Positions 26,106 through 33,001 of a DNA stretch of 64,000 bases are shown piece after piece. This DNA is from Algoriphagus sp. GTDB taxonomy: Bacteria > Bacteroidota > Bacteroidia > Cytophagales > Cyclobacteriaceae. Position 1 is the stretch's first letter; each line of letters begins with the position of its first letter. A program made the translations under genes and the position numbers. Under the pieces are notes generated by a model, which saw only the letters and a program-made list of their open reading frames with translations, searched no databases and was not told the origin of the DNA. The DNA lies in the NCBI GenBank assembly GCA_029945945.1, contig JAQSDM010000012.1:62001-126000 (forward strand). Direction: 5' to 3'.

Positions 26106-27386
26106 ATGAAAAAACTAATACTATCAACACTTATGGCTGGAGCCTTGGCATTTTCTGCTAACGCTCAGAGCGAATTCGACAAATGGTCACTTGAAGTAAA
26201 TGGCGGCTTTAACAAGCCAATGGCGCCATTAACACCGGGGTACCTTTCTCCAACCCTCAACTTGGGTCACGTTGACCTAGGAGCTCGTTACATGTTTAAC
26301 GAGAAATTCGGTCTAAAACTGGATTATGGATTTGGTTCATTCAAAGAAGCAGATGGTGAAGCACCATTCAACACCAAATACTACAGATTAGACCTTCAGG
26401 GTGTTGCCAACATTGGCAGAATCATGAATTTCGAATCATTCAGCAGATCATTTGGATTGCTTCTTCATGGTGGAGCTGGAATCGGTAATGTTAATCCTGA
26501 AGAAAACCTTTACAATGACTTCACCGATGATGTTTACAACTTCATTTTCGGTGTGACTCCACAAATTAAACTTTCTAACAATATTGCTTTAGTCGGTGAT
26601 ATTAGTACCATCCTCAATGGACGTCAGACAGTTTCTTTCGACGGAGCTTCTGTAATCAGACCTAGCCAGGATAATGGTTTTTATGGAGCTAATGGAACTT
26701 GGTGGACTGGTACTTTAGGTCTTCAGTTTTATCTTGGTTCATCTGAGCAACATGCCGATTGGTACATCGCTGCTGACAAGTATGCAACTAAAGAAGAATT
26801 GGCTACCCAGATCAACGGAATCAAAGACATGCTGAAAGATTCTGATGCTGATGGTGTTCCTGATTATTTGGATAAAGAGCCTAATACTCCGGTTGGAGCT
26901 AGAGTTAACTCTGCAGGTACTACTATGGATTCTGACAGCGATGGTACACCAGATCATTTGGACAAGTGTCCATTCCTTCCTGGCCCATCTTCAACAGGCG
27001 GATGTCCAGTTGTAGAGCAAGCTAAAGAAGAGGTTGATTTCTTCAAGAAAGCAATCAATGACGGATATGTAAATGTTTATTACGCTTTTGATAGCGCTAT
27101 TCCTCTGGGTTATTCTGCAAGTGCTTCTAATTATGTATCAAACTTCATGAAGAGAAATCCTGGAGTAAAGATGGAAATTAAAGGATATGCAGACGAATTA
27201 GGTCCTGAAGATTACAATATGAAACTTTCTGAAAGCAGAGCAAAAGCAGTTTATGACTTATTGATTGCTTCTGGAGTTGATGCTTCAAGATTGTCTTACA
27301 AAGGGTACGGTGAAGATACGAGCGTAGATAAATCTTCTGCTGATGCAAGACAACTTGCAAGAAGAGCAAGCTTCGAAGTGAAGTAA
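26106..27386 (+). CDS. OmpA family outer-membrane protein with calcium-type repeats (copy 1)
   Basis: The 426-residue protein has a signal peptide (MKKLILSTLMAGALAFSANAQ), an N-terminal beta-barrel of about 220 residues, a linker with thrombospondin-3-like repeats (DSDADGVPDYLDKEP, DSDSDGTPDHLDKCP) that usually bind Ca2+, and a C-terminal OmpA domain (VYYAFDSAIPLGY, EIKGYADELGPEDYNMKLSE, RAKAVYDLL, YKGYGEDTS). The OmpA domain binds peptidoglycan, so the protein ties the outer membrane to the wall. It has stacked promoters and its own terminator and is followed by a close paralogue. High expression is inferred. Confidence 0.93.
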   Translation: MKKLILSTLMAGALAFSANAQSEFDKWSLEVNGGFNKPMAPLTPGYLSPTLNLGHVDLGARYMFNEKFGLKLDYGFGSFKEADGEAPFNTKYYRLDLQGVANIGRIMNFESFSRSFGLLLHGGAGIGNVNPEENLYNDFTDDVYNFIFGVTPQIKLSNNIALVGDISTILNGRQTVSFDGASVIRPSQDNGFYGANGTWWTGTLGLQFYLGSSEQHADWYIAADKYATKEELATQINGIKDMLKDSDADGVPDYLDKEPNTPVGARVNSAGTTMDSDSDGTPDHLDKCPFLPGPSSTGGCPVVEQAKEEVDFFKKAINDGYVNVYYAFDSAIPLGYSASASNYVSNFMKRNPGVKMEIKGYADELGPEDYNMKLSESRAKAVYDLLIASGVDASRLSYKGYGEDTSVDKSSADARQLARRASFEVK

Positions 27387-27407
27387 TTCTTATTCGAAAT
27401 ACATTTT

Positions 27408-27436
27408 AAAGCCCGGTAAAAACCGGGCTTTTTTTG
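27408..27436 (+). terminator. terminator after OmpA copy 1
   Basis: AAAGCCCGG (27408-27416) pairs with CCGGGCTTT (27423-27431), followed by TTTTTG. It separates the two OmpA genes. Confidence 0.88.
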
Positions 27437-27472
27437 TTTAAATGGCATTATGAAAACCAAGTTGTTTTTCCC

Positions 27473-27480
27473 TACTTTTG
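27473..27480 (+). promoter_or_regulatory. -7 promoter box of OmpA copy 2
   Basis: TACTTTTG matches TAnnTTTG exactly and lies 27 bases before the ATG at 27508. No well-placed TTG is seen. Confidence 0.5.
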
Positions 27481-27507
27481 GCGTATCATCCTCCTAATCA
27501 TCATAGA

Positions 27508-28800
27508 ATGAAGAAGTATTTAATGTTTCTGATCCTGTCAGGAATTATGAATTTAGGGTACGCCCAAAAAGATTTTAATAGATGGTCAATTGAAACAAAT
27601 GCGGGTTTCAATAAAGCAATGTCACCTTTGACTCCTGGGTATTTAACTCCTACTCTAAATATTGGTCACCTTGATTTTGGTGTACGATACATGTTCAATG
27701 AGAAGTTTGGAATAAAAGGGGATGGTGGATTTGGATCATTTTCTGAGGCAGAGGGAGAAAGCCCGGTATTCAAAACCAACTATCAAAGAGTGGATATACA
27801 AATGATTTTCAATTTCGGTAGAATCATGAATTTTGAATCCATTTCTAGAAAAATAGGTCTTCTTGGGCATTTAGGTGGCGGAGGTGGAAGAATGAGTTTT
27901 GACCAGACCATTTTAAATACTCAGCCTGACTATCATTATAATATCATATCTGGTTTTACTGGCCAATTTAAACTTAGCCAAAGAGTGGCATTAACAGGTG
28001 ATATTTCTATGATTGTTAATGGAAGACAAACCTATACATTTGATGGTAACGAATACAATGCTGAAGTACAACCAAATGCTGTAGGTTCCAATCCTTACGT
28101 ACACGCAACGGGAACTTGGTGGACCGGCACTCTTGGTCTTAATATCTATCTGGGAAAACAAGAGGAGCATGCTGATTGGTACATCGCTGCTGACAAGTAT
28201 GCAACAAAAGAAGAACTTGCAAGTGCAATTAATGAAATCAAAGACTTGCTAAAAGATTCTGACGGAGACAGCGTAGCTGATTATCTGGATAAAGAGTCAA
28301 ACACTCCAGTGGGAGCAAGAGTCAGTTTTTCAGGCGTAACTCTAGATTCGGATTCCGACGGTACTCCCGATCATCTGGACAAGTGTCCTTTCATGCCAGG
28401 ATCAGCATCCTTGGGAGGTTGCCCATCGGTGGAGATTAAAGAAGAGCTAGACTACTTCGAAAAGGCTATAAATGAAAATTACGTGAATGTCTACTTTGCA
28501 TTCGACAGTGATAAGCCTCTTGCATACTCTATTTCTTCAGCAAACTTTGTGGCAAACTTCCTGAAGAGAAATCCTGGGGTAAATCTTGAAGTAAAAGGAT
28601 TTGCAGACGAATTAGGTCCGGAAGATTACAATATCAAGCTTTCAGAAAAAAGAGCAAAAGCAGTATACGACATGTTGATTTCCGCAGGTATAGACTCATC
28701 AAGACTTTCCTACAAAGGATATGGAGAAGATACGAGTGTGGATAAATCATCTGCTGAAGCCAGGCAAATGGCAAGAAGATCAAGCTTCGAAGTAAAGTAA
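27508..28800 (+). CDS. OmpA family outer-membrane protein with calcium-type repeats (copy 2)
   Basis: This 430-residue paralogue of the preceding gene has the same order: signal peptide (MKKYLMFLILSGIMNLGYAQ), barrel, two thrombospondin-3-like repeats (DSDGDSVADYLDKES, DSDSDGTPDHLDKCP) and an OmpA domain (VYFAFDSDKPLAY, VKGFADELGPEDYNIKLSE). The ends of the two proteins are nearly the same (YKGYGEDTSVDKSS). The open frame begins ten codons earlier at a TTG; the ATG at 27508 begins the signal peptide and is after the -7 box. It has its own promoter and terminator, so the copies can be controlled separately. Confidence 0.92.
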   Translation: MKKYLMFLILSGIMNLGYAQKDFNRWSIETNAGFNKAMSPLTPGYLTPTLNIGHLDFGVRYMFNEKFGIKGDGGFGSFSEAEGESPVFKTNYQRVDIQMIFNFGRIMNFESISRKIGLLGHLGGGGGRMSFDQTILNTQPDYHYNIISGFTGQFKLSQRVALTGDISMIVNGRQTYTFDGNEYNAEVQPNAVGSNPYVHATGTWWTGTLGLNIYLGKQEEHADWYIAADKYATKEELASAINEIKDLLKDSDGDSVADYLDKESNTPVGARVSFSGVTLDSDSDGTPDHLDKCPFMPGSASLGGCPSVEIKEELDYFEKAINENYVNVYFAFDSDKPLAYSISSANFVANFLKRNPGVNLEVKGFADELGPEDYNIKLSEKRAKAVYDMLISAGIDSSRLSYKGYGEDTSVDKSSAEARQMARRSSFEVK

Positions 28801-28821
28801 GATTTCACGATCCATTAAACG

Positions 28822-28850
28822 AACCCGGCTTCAAAAGAGCCGGGTTTTCT
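28822..28850 (+). terminator. terminator after OmpA copy 2
   Basis: AACCCGGCT (28822-28830) pairs with AGCCGGGTT (28838-28846), followed by TTCTTTT. Confidence 0.85.
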
Positions 28851-28852
28851 TT

Positions 28853-28860
28853 TAACTTCG
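28853..28860 (+). promoter_or_regulatory. -7 promoter box of upp
   Basis: TAACTTCG is one base off TAnnTTTG and stops 4 bases before the upp ATG, which implies a nearly leaderless mRNA. No -33 box is evident. Confidence 0.35.
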
Positions 28861-28864
28861 CTCT

Positions 28865-29509
28865 ATGTTTATACTATCAGAAACTCCTTCTATCGCCAAT
28901 CAATTCATGGCAGAAATGCGGGATATTAAGATTCAAAACGATCGCATGCGGTTCAGGAAAAATCTTGAGCGTCTCGGGGAAATTTTAGCCTACGAAATTT
29001 CGAAATCCTTTTCCTATAAACCCAAAGAAGTAGAAACTCCTTTGGCGAAGTCCATGATTTTGTTGACTGAAAGCCAAGTGGTCCTGATTTCAGTGTTACG
29101 GGCATCGCTTCCATTTTACCAAGGTTTTTTGAACTTCTTTGATGATGCTGAAAGTGGATTTATTGGAGCCTTTCGGGAAGAAAATGAAAGCGGGGATATT
29201 AAAATCAATCTTGGTTATCATGCCACTCCTTCCCTTGAAGGAAAAATAATTATTCTTGCCGATCCAATGCTTGCCACAGGAAAATCGATCATTCGGACAA
29301 TTAACACAATATTATCTCATGGCACTCCTTCTATGATTCATATCGCAGCATTATTTGCTGCTCCCGAAGGGATAAAATACATTGAGGAAACCCTGAAATT
29401 ACCCTATAAACTTTGGCTGGGCTCTATCGATGAAAAGCTCAATCATCTTTCCTATATCGTACCGGGTTTAGGAGATGCCGGAGACTTAGCGTTTGGCGAA
29501 AAACTTTAA
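28865..29509 (+). CDS. upp: uracil phosphoribosyltransferase
   Basis: Upp makes UMP from uracil and PRPP. The PRPP loop is IIILADPMLATGKSI near residue 136, and the uracil-binding end is YIVPGLGDAGDLAFGEKL. MLLTESQVVLISVLRASLP-like MILLTESQVVLISVLRAS supplies the conserved mid region. Length is 214 residues, as usual. It stands alone with a terminator before it and a long inverted repeat after it. Confidence 0.93.
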   Translation: MFILSETPSIANQFMAEMRDIKIQNDRMRFRKNLERLGEILAYEISKSFSYKPKEVETPLAKSMILLTESQVVLISVLRASLPFYQGFLNFFDDAESGFIGAFREENESGDIKINLGYHATPSLEGKIIILADPMLATGKSIIRTINTILSHGTPSMIHIAALFAAPEGIKYIEETLKLPYKLWLGSIDEKLNHLSYIVPGLGDAGDLAFGEKL

Positions 29510-29539
29510 ATTTGATAATATCTTTATTCAATTGACTTA

Positions 29540-29562
29540 CCTTGAAATCTCAGATTTCAAGG
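29540..29562. repeat. near-perfect palindrome after upp
   Basis: CCTTGAAATCT (29540-29550) and AGATTTCAAGG (29552-29562) are perfect inverted copies around a single C. No T run follows on either strand. It lies 31 bases after the upp stop and 145 bases before the next gene. Confidence 0.5.
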
Positions 29563-29706
29563 ATAAAACCAATTCCGGGTCTTAATAAATTCAGATTACC
29601 TTTGAGTAATTGAACCTCATTTTCCTCATCCAATACTTTAATAAAAGTGGCTGTATGCAAGTACTTTTGTATTCTTCTTTAAAATAACTTACTCGCATCT
29701 TTTACA

Positions 29707-30165
29707 ATGACAGAAGCCATCCTCACATTTCTGGGGATTTATTTTCTTTGCTGGTTCAAATTCATCGCAGGACCTGTTTTCGCCTCTGCCGCAGGCTATG
29801 GGATTCTTGAAACAATTTTTGTCACTGTGTCAGGGATGATGTCAAGCGTTTTTGTTTTCAGTCTCATTGGAATCAAATTCAAAAAATACCTTGAGCTAAG
29901 GCGAAAATTTCCAAAACCTAGATTTTCCAAGAAAAACCGAAGGCTTGTCACAATCTGGGGCAAATACGGCAAAGTTGGAATCGCTTTCCTGACGCCAATA
30001 TTTCTCACTCCAATCGGAGGAACCTTAATTTTGATTTCATTTGGCACTAAAAAGAGACATATCTACCTCCACATGTTTTGGAGTGCCATTCTTTGGGCAA
30101 TAATTTTCACCCTTAGCATAGATCAAATCTTAAGTATCCCCTTTTTTCAAAACCTATTCGGGTGA
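29707..30165 (+). CDS. small multi-pass membrane protein, function unknown
   Basis: The 152-residue product has about four hydrophobic segments: AILTFLGIYFLCWFKFIAGP, ETIFVTVSGMMSSVFVFSLI, VGIAFLTPIFLTPIGGTLIL and FWSAILWAIIFTLSIDQI. A basic loop (KKYLELRRKFPKPRFSKKNRR) lies between the second and third, placing that loop in the cytoplasm. The FLTPIFLTPIGGTL segment resembles reentrant motifs of small transporters or DedA-like proteins, but I do not recognise the family. Its 3' end overlaps that of the convergent serine dehydratase gene by 12 bases. Confidence 0.7.
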   Translation: MTEAILTFLGIYFLCWFKFIAGPVFASAAGYGILETIFVTVSGMMSSVFVFSLIGIKFKKYLELRRKFPKPRFSKKNRRLVTIWGKYGKVGIAFLTPIFLTPIGGTLILISFGTKKRHIYLHMFWSAILWAIIFTLSIDQILSIPFFQNLFG

Positions 30166-31068
30166 TTCAGAATCGGGTAGAATCTCAATATCGCTTATCA
30201 GCACTCTCTTTGAAATTTCCTGGCCTGTAAGCGTGGCTGCCAATCCTCCCAAAGCTGTTTCTTTATACCGGCTTTCCATAGAAGCTCCAATCTCACCCAT
30301 AGCCTCCACGCATTCATCCACTGGAATAACCGCGCTAACATTTGCCAATGCTATTTGGGCTGAACTGAATGCTATTGCTGCTGCGCTGGCATTTCTAACC
30401 ACACAGGGAACCTCAACCAAACCTGCCACAGGATCGCAAACTAATCCAAGCATGCATTGAATCGTGATGGCAACAGCGGTAAAAACCTGATCAGTATTTC
30501 CTCCCAGACAATAGACAATCGCACCGGAGGCCATCGCTGCCGCAGAGCCCGTCTCAGCTTGACATCCTCCCACTGCACCTGCCAAGCTTGCCTTTTCCTC
30601 TATAATTAAAGCAATCCCTGCTCCTACCAAAAGTCCGTCAACTATCTCCTCATCGGACAAAGAATGAATTTCCTGCATCGTCACCAAAGTTCCAGGAAGA
30701 ATTCCACTAGCCCCCGCTGTGGGTGCTGCTACCACCCTTCCCATGCATGAATTCACTTCTTTTGCAGCTAAAGCACGGGAAATTAGTTTTTGAAACTCGA
30801 GGGATAAAACTGCAACCGGATAATTATAAACCTTCTTCGCTCCATTATTGATCATCCCGGATCGGGAGGTCATGTCTTCTTCAAGGCCGGTTTTCACAGC
30901 GTCTTTCATAACGACGTAAGCTTTCAGCAATCCAGCCCTGATTTGGGAATCTTCTCCATTTTTTTGATCAACCTCGTATTCAATGACGGACTGAGGAAGA
31001 GAAATTTCCTTTCCCTCACAATAGGTTTTCCAGCCTTTGAAACTCTCAAAAAGATAACTCATACACAT
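30154..31068 (-). CDS. sdaAA: L-serine dehydratase, iron-sulfur type, alpha subunit
   Basis: This enzyme converts L-serine to pyruvate and ammonia with a 4Fe-4S cluster. The 304-residue product covers only the catalytic alpha chain: RSGMINNGAKK, VVAAPTAGASGILPG, and the cysteine segments GGCQAETGSAAAM, CMLGLVCDPVAG and VEVPCVVRN. The N terminus matches the two-subunit (Firmicutes-type) alpha chain rather than the fused single-chain enzyme. No beta subunit is adjacent, so it must be elsewhere if needed. ATGs at 31068 and 31062 are both possible. Confidence 0.9.
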   Translation of the reverse strand: MCMSYLFESFKGWKTYCEGKEISLPQSVIEYEVDQKNGEDSQIRAGLLKAYVVMKDAVKTGLEEDMTSRSGMINNGAKKVYNYPVAVLSLEFQKLISRALAAKEVNSCMGRVVAAPTAGASGILPGTLVTMQEIHSLSDEEIVDGLLVGAGIALIIEEKASLAGAVGGCQAETGSAAAMASGAIVYCLGGNTDQVFTAVAITIQCMLGLVCDPVAGLVEVPCVVRNASAAAIAFSSAQIALANVSAVIPVDECVEAMGEIGASMESRYKETALGGLAATLTGQEISKRVLISDIEILPDSESPE

Positions 31069-31271
31069 TGGGTTTATATTGAAAAAACAATTTTCAAGAA
31101 ATGAGGTCTACATCAGAAATTCGACGTCAAAGTTTGTTGATCTCTGAATAGGGACTGATTACAAATGATCAGCCCTGGTTCTCAACTTACCTAAATCCGA
31201 ACTTTTTATAGTGGGCATAAACTCTTACTTTTAAAATTCAGTTAAAGTATTCAAACACTAAAATTGAGCAA

Positions 31272-31279
31272 TATTTTTG
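31272..31279 (+). promoter_or_regulatory. -7 promoter box of the secreted protein at 31290
   Basis: TATTTTTG matches TAnnTTTG exactly and ends 10 bases before the ATG, so the leader would be only a few bases long. Confidence 0.42.
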
Positions 31280-31289
31280 ACCATATCGA

Positions 31290-32018
31290 ATGAGCAGGCT
31301 AAAATATATCCTTCCGATTCTATTCATCTTTTCAATCACAGAAACATTTGGACAGCGAGAAGATGTTGGAAACTATGAATACGACAAAGAATATCTTTTT
31401 GGCGTAAATAAGAATACAAATGGGGGGTTAATCGGCGGTTTTGTTTTCAAAGCTGGAACCCGAATTGATGATACTCAATTCAGCTTTTGGTCCATAGAGC
31501 TCTCAAATGTCAAAAATCAAAAAGAAGTTCGTTACAATACAGTTCTGGGAAACAGCTACATTTTCGGAAAATCAAACTATCTCTATTCTATTCGCCCTCA
31601 ATACGGCAGGGAAGTGATACTATTCAAAAAAGCACCAAATCAAGGTGTTCAGGTTACGGCGTTAGCAGCCGTTGGCCCTACTTTTGGGTTAATTGCTCCT
31701 TATTATATCGAGTATGCAATCAACCGGGTGGAAACGGTTACGGAACAATATGATCCGGAAATTCATCAAAGTCGATATAATATTTTGGGGACCGGTAGTT
31801 TATTTGAAGGCCTAGGGCAATCTGAATTTGCTTTTGGTGCCAATGCGAAAGCAGCTGTATCCTTTGAATTTGGGGTTTTCAAAAGCAATGTGACCGGACT
31901 TGAACTAGGATACATGCTGGAGGGTTTTACCAAAGAAATCCCACTGATTCCCACCACGGAAAATAATCAAATATTCCAATCCGTTTATTTCACCTTTTTC
32001 TACGGATTCAGGCAATAA
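31290..32018 (+). CDS. secreted, probable outer-membrane beta-barrel protein, unknown
   Basis: The 242-residue product begins with a signal peptide (MSRLKYILPILFIFSITETFGQ). The mature part alternates polar and hydrophobic residues with many Gly and Tyr: LIGGFVFKAG, FSFWSIELSN, YLYSIRPQYGREVILF, ALAAVGPTFGLIAPYYIEY and AKAAVSFEFGVF. It ends in VYFTFFYGFRQ, an aromatic-rich final strand like many Bacteroidota outer-membrane barrels. No named family is recognised. It is a single gene divergent from the serine dehydratase gene, with 220 bases between them. Confidence 0.7.
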   Translation: MSRLKYILPILFIFSITETFGQREDVGNYEYDKEYLFGVNKNTNGGLIGGFVFKAGTRIDDTQFSFWSIELSNVKNQKEVRYNTVLGNSYIFGKSNYLYSIRPQYGREVILFKKAPNQGVQVTALAAVGPTFGLIAPYYIEYAINRVETVTEQYDPEIHQSRYNILGTGSLFEGLGQSEFAFGANAKAAVSFEFGVFKSNVTGLELGYMLEGFTKEIPLIPTTENNQIFQSVYFTFFYGFRQ

Positions 32019-32024
32019 TCCTGA

Positions 32025-32054
32025 TTGGGTTTTGTCCCCTCAGCCTTACCTTTG
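32025..32054 (+). promoter_or_regulatory. promoter of lipA
   Basis: TTG (32025-32027), a 19-base spacer and TACCTTTG (32047-32054) fit the Bacteroidota consensus and spacing exactly. The ATG follows 18 bases later. Confidence 0.65.
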
Positions 32055-32072
32055 TGCTAAATAGTCAAACTG

Positions 32073-32951
32073 ATGATTGAATTACCCGTCATTTCCGAAG
32101 AATCAACAAGAAGAAAGAAACCAGATTGGTTACGAGTTAAGTTGCCCGTAGGAAAAGAATATGCCAGTGTCAGAAAATTAGTTGACGAGCATAAGCTCCA
32201 TACGATCTGCGAAAGCGGGAATTGCCCAAACATGGGCGAATGCTGGGGCGCAGGTACAGCCACTTTCATGATTTTGGGAAATGTTTGTACCCGATCTTGT
32301 TCATTTTGTGCTGTCGCCACCGGACGGCCACCTGAATACGACACTGATGAGCCTAGGAGAGTGGCTGAAGCCATTAAATTGATGGGAGTAAAACATGCTG
32401 TGATCACCTCTGTCAACCGTGACGAATTAAAAGACAAAGGATCTGAGATTTGGTATCAGACTGTTATTCAGACTAAAGAGCATTCTCCTGCAACTACCAT
32501 CGAAACTCTTATTCCGGATGTGAAATCCAACTGGGATGCACTTTACAGAATGATAAGTGGCGGTCAGGAAGTAGTCTCTCACAACATGGAGACAGTTGGA
32601 AGTCTATACCGAAGAGTAAGGCCTCAGGCCAAATACGAGAGATCCTTGGAACAAATCAAGCTGACAAAAGAGTATGGAAAAAGAACTAAGACCGGAATCA
32701 TGCTTGGCCTTGGTGAAACCAAAGAAGAACTCTATAAAGCAATGGATGATTTGGCAGCAAATGGTTGCGATATCCTGACGTTGGGACAATACCTCCAGCC
32801 TACCAAAATGCACATCGAAGTTGCCGAGTTTATTCACCCGGATATGTTTGCCCACTACAAAGAAGAAGGACTCAGACGAGGACTGAAATACGTGGAGTCG
32901 GGACCTTTGGTAAGATCTTCTTACCACGCCGAAAAACACGTTAACGTATGA
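32073..32951 (+). CDS. lipA: lipoyl synthase
   Basis: LipA inserts two sulfurs into protein-bound octanoyl chains, giving lipoyl cofactor for GcvH and the 2-oxoacid dehydrogenases. Both 4Fe-4S sites are visible: the auxiliary cluster [13 protein letters not shown] near residue 47 and the radical-SAM motif CTRSCSFC near residue 74. The end has [12 protein letters not shown], whose serine binds the auxiliary cluster. Length is 292 residues. It converges on gcvP, part of the glycine cleavage system that uses lipoyl-GcvH, which may be more than chance. Confidence 0.96.
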   Translation: MIELPVISEESTRRKKPDWLRVKLPVGKEYASVRKLVDEHKLHTICESGNCPNMGECWGAGTATFMILGNVCTRSCSFCAVATGRPPEYDTDEPRRVAEAIKLMGVKHAVITSVNRDELKDKGSEIWYQTVIQTKEHSPATTIETLIPDVKSNWDALYRMISGGQEVVSHNMETVGSLYRRVRPQAKYERSLEQIKLTKEYGKRTKTGIMLGLGETKEELYKAMDDLAANGCDILTLGQYLQPTKMHIEVAEFIHPDMFAHYKEEGLRRGLKYVESGPLVRSSYHAEKHVNV

Positions 32952-32957
32952 AAAAAT

Positions 32958-32981
32958 AAAGGCTGCCAATTGGCAGCCTTT
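32958..32981. terminator. bidirectional terminator between lipA and gcvP
   Basis: AAAGGCTGCCA (32958-32968) is the perfect complement of TGGCAGCCTTT (32971-32981), with A and T runs outside. It lies between two converging genes. Confidence 0.88.
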
Positions 32982-33001
32982 ATTTTTGGACTCTGGTTCT
33001 G

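Noticed and set aside
31150..31176. Hairpin AGGG-A-CTGAT / ATCAG-CCCT in the sdaAA upstream region
   Set aside because: The stem has a bulge, no T tract follows, and it lies in a promoter gap; too weak to call as terminator or operator.
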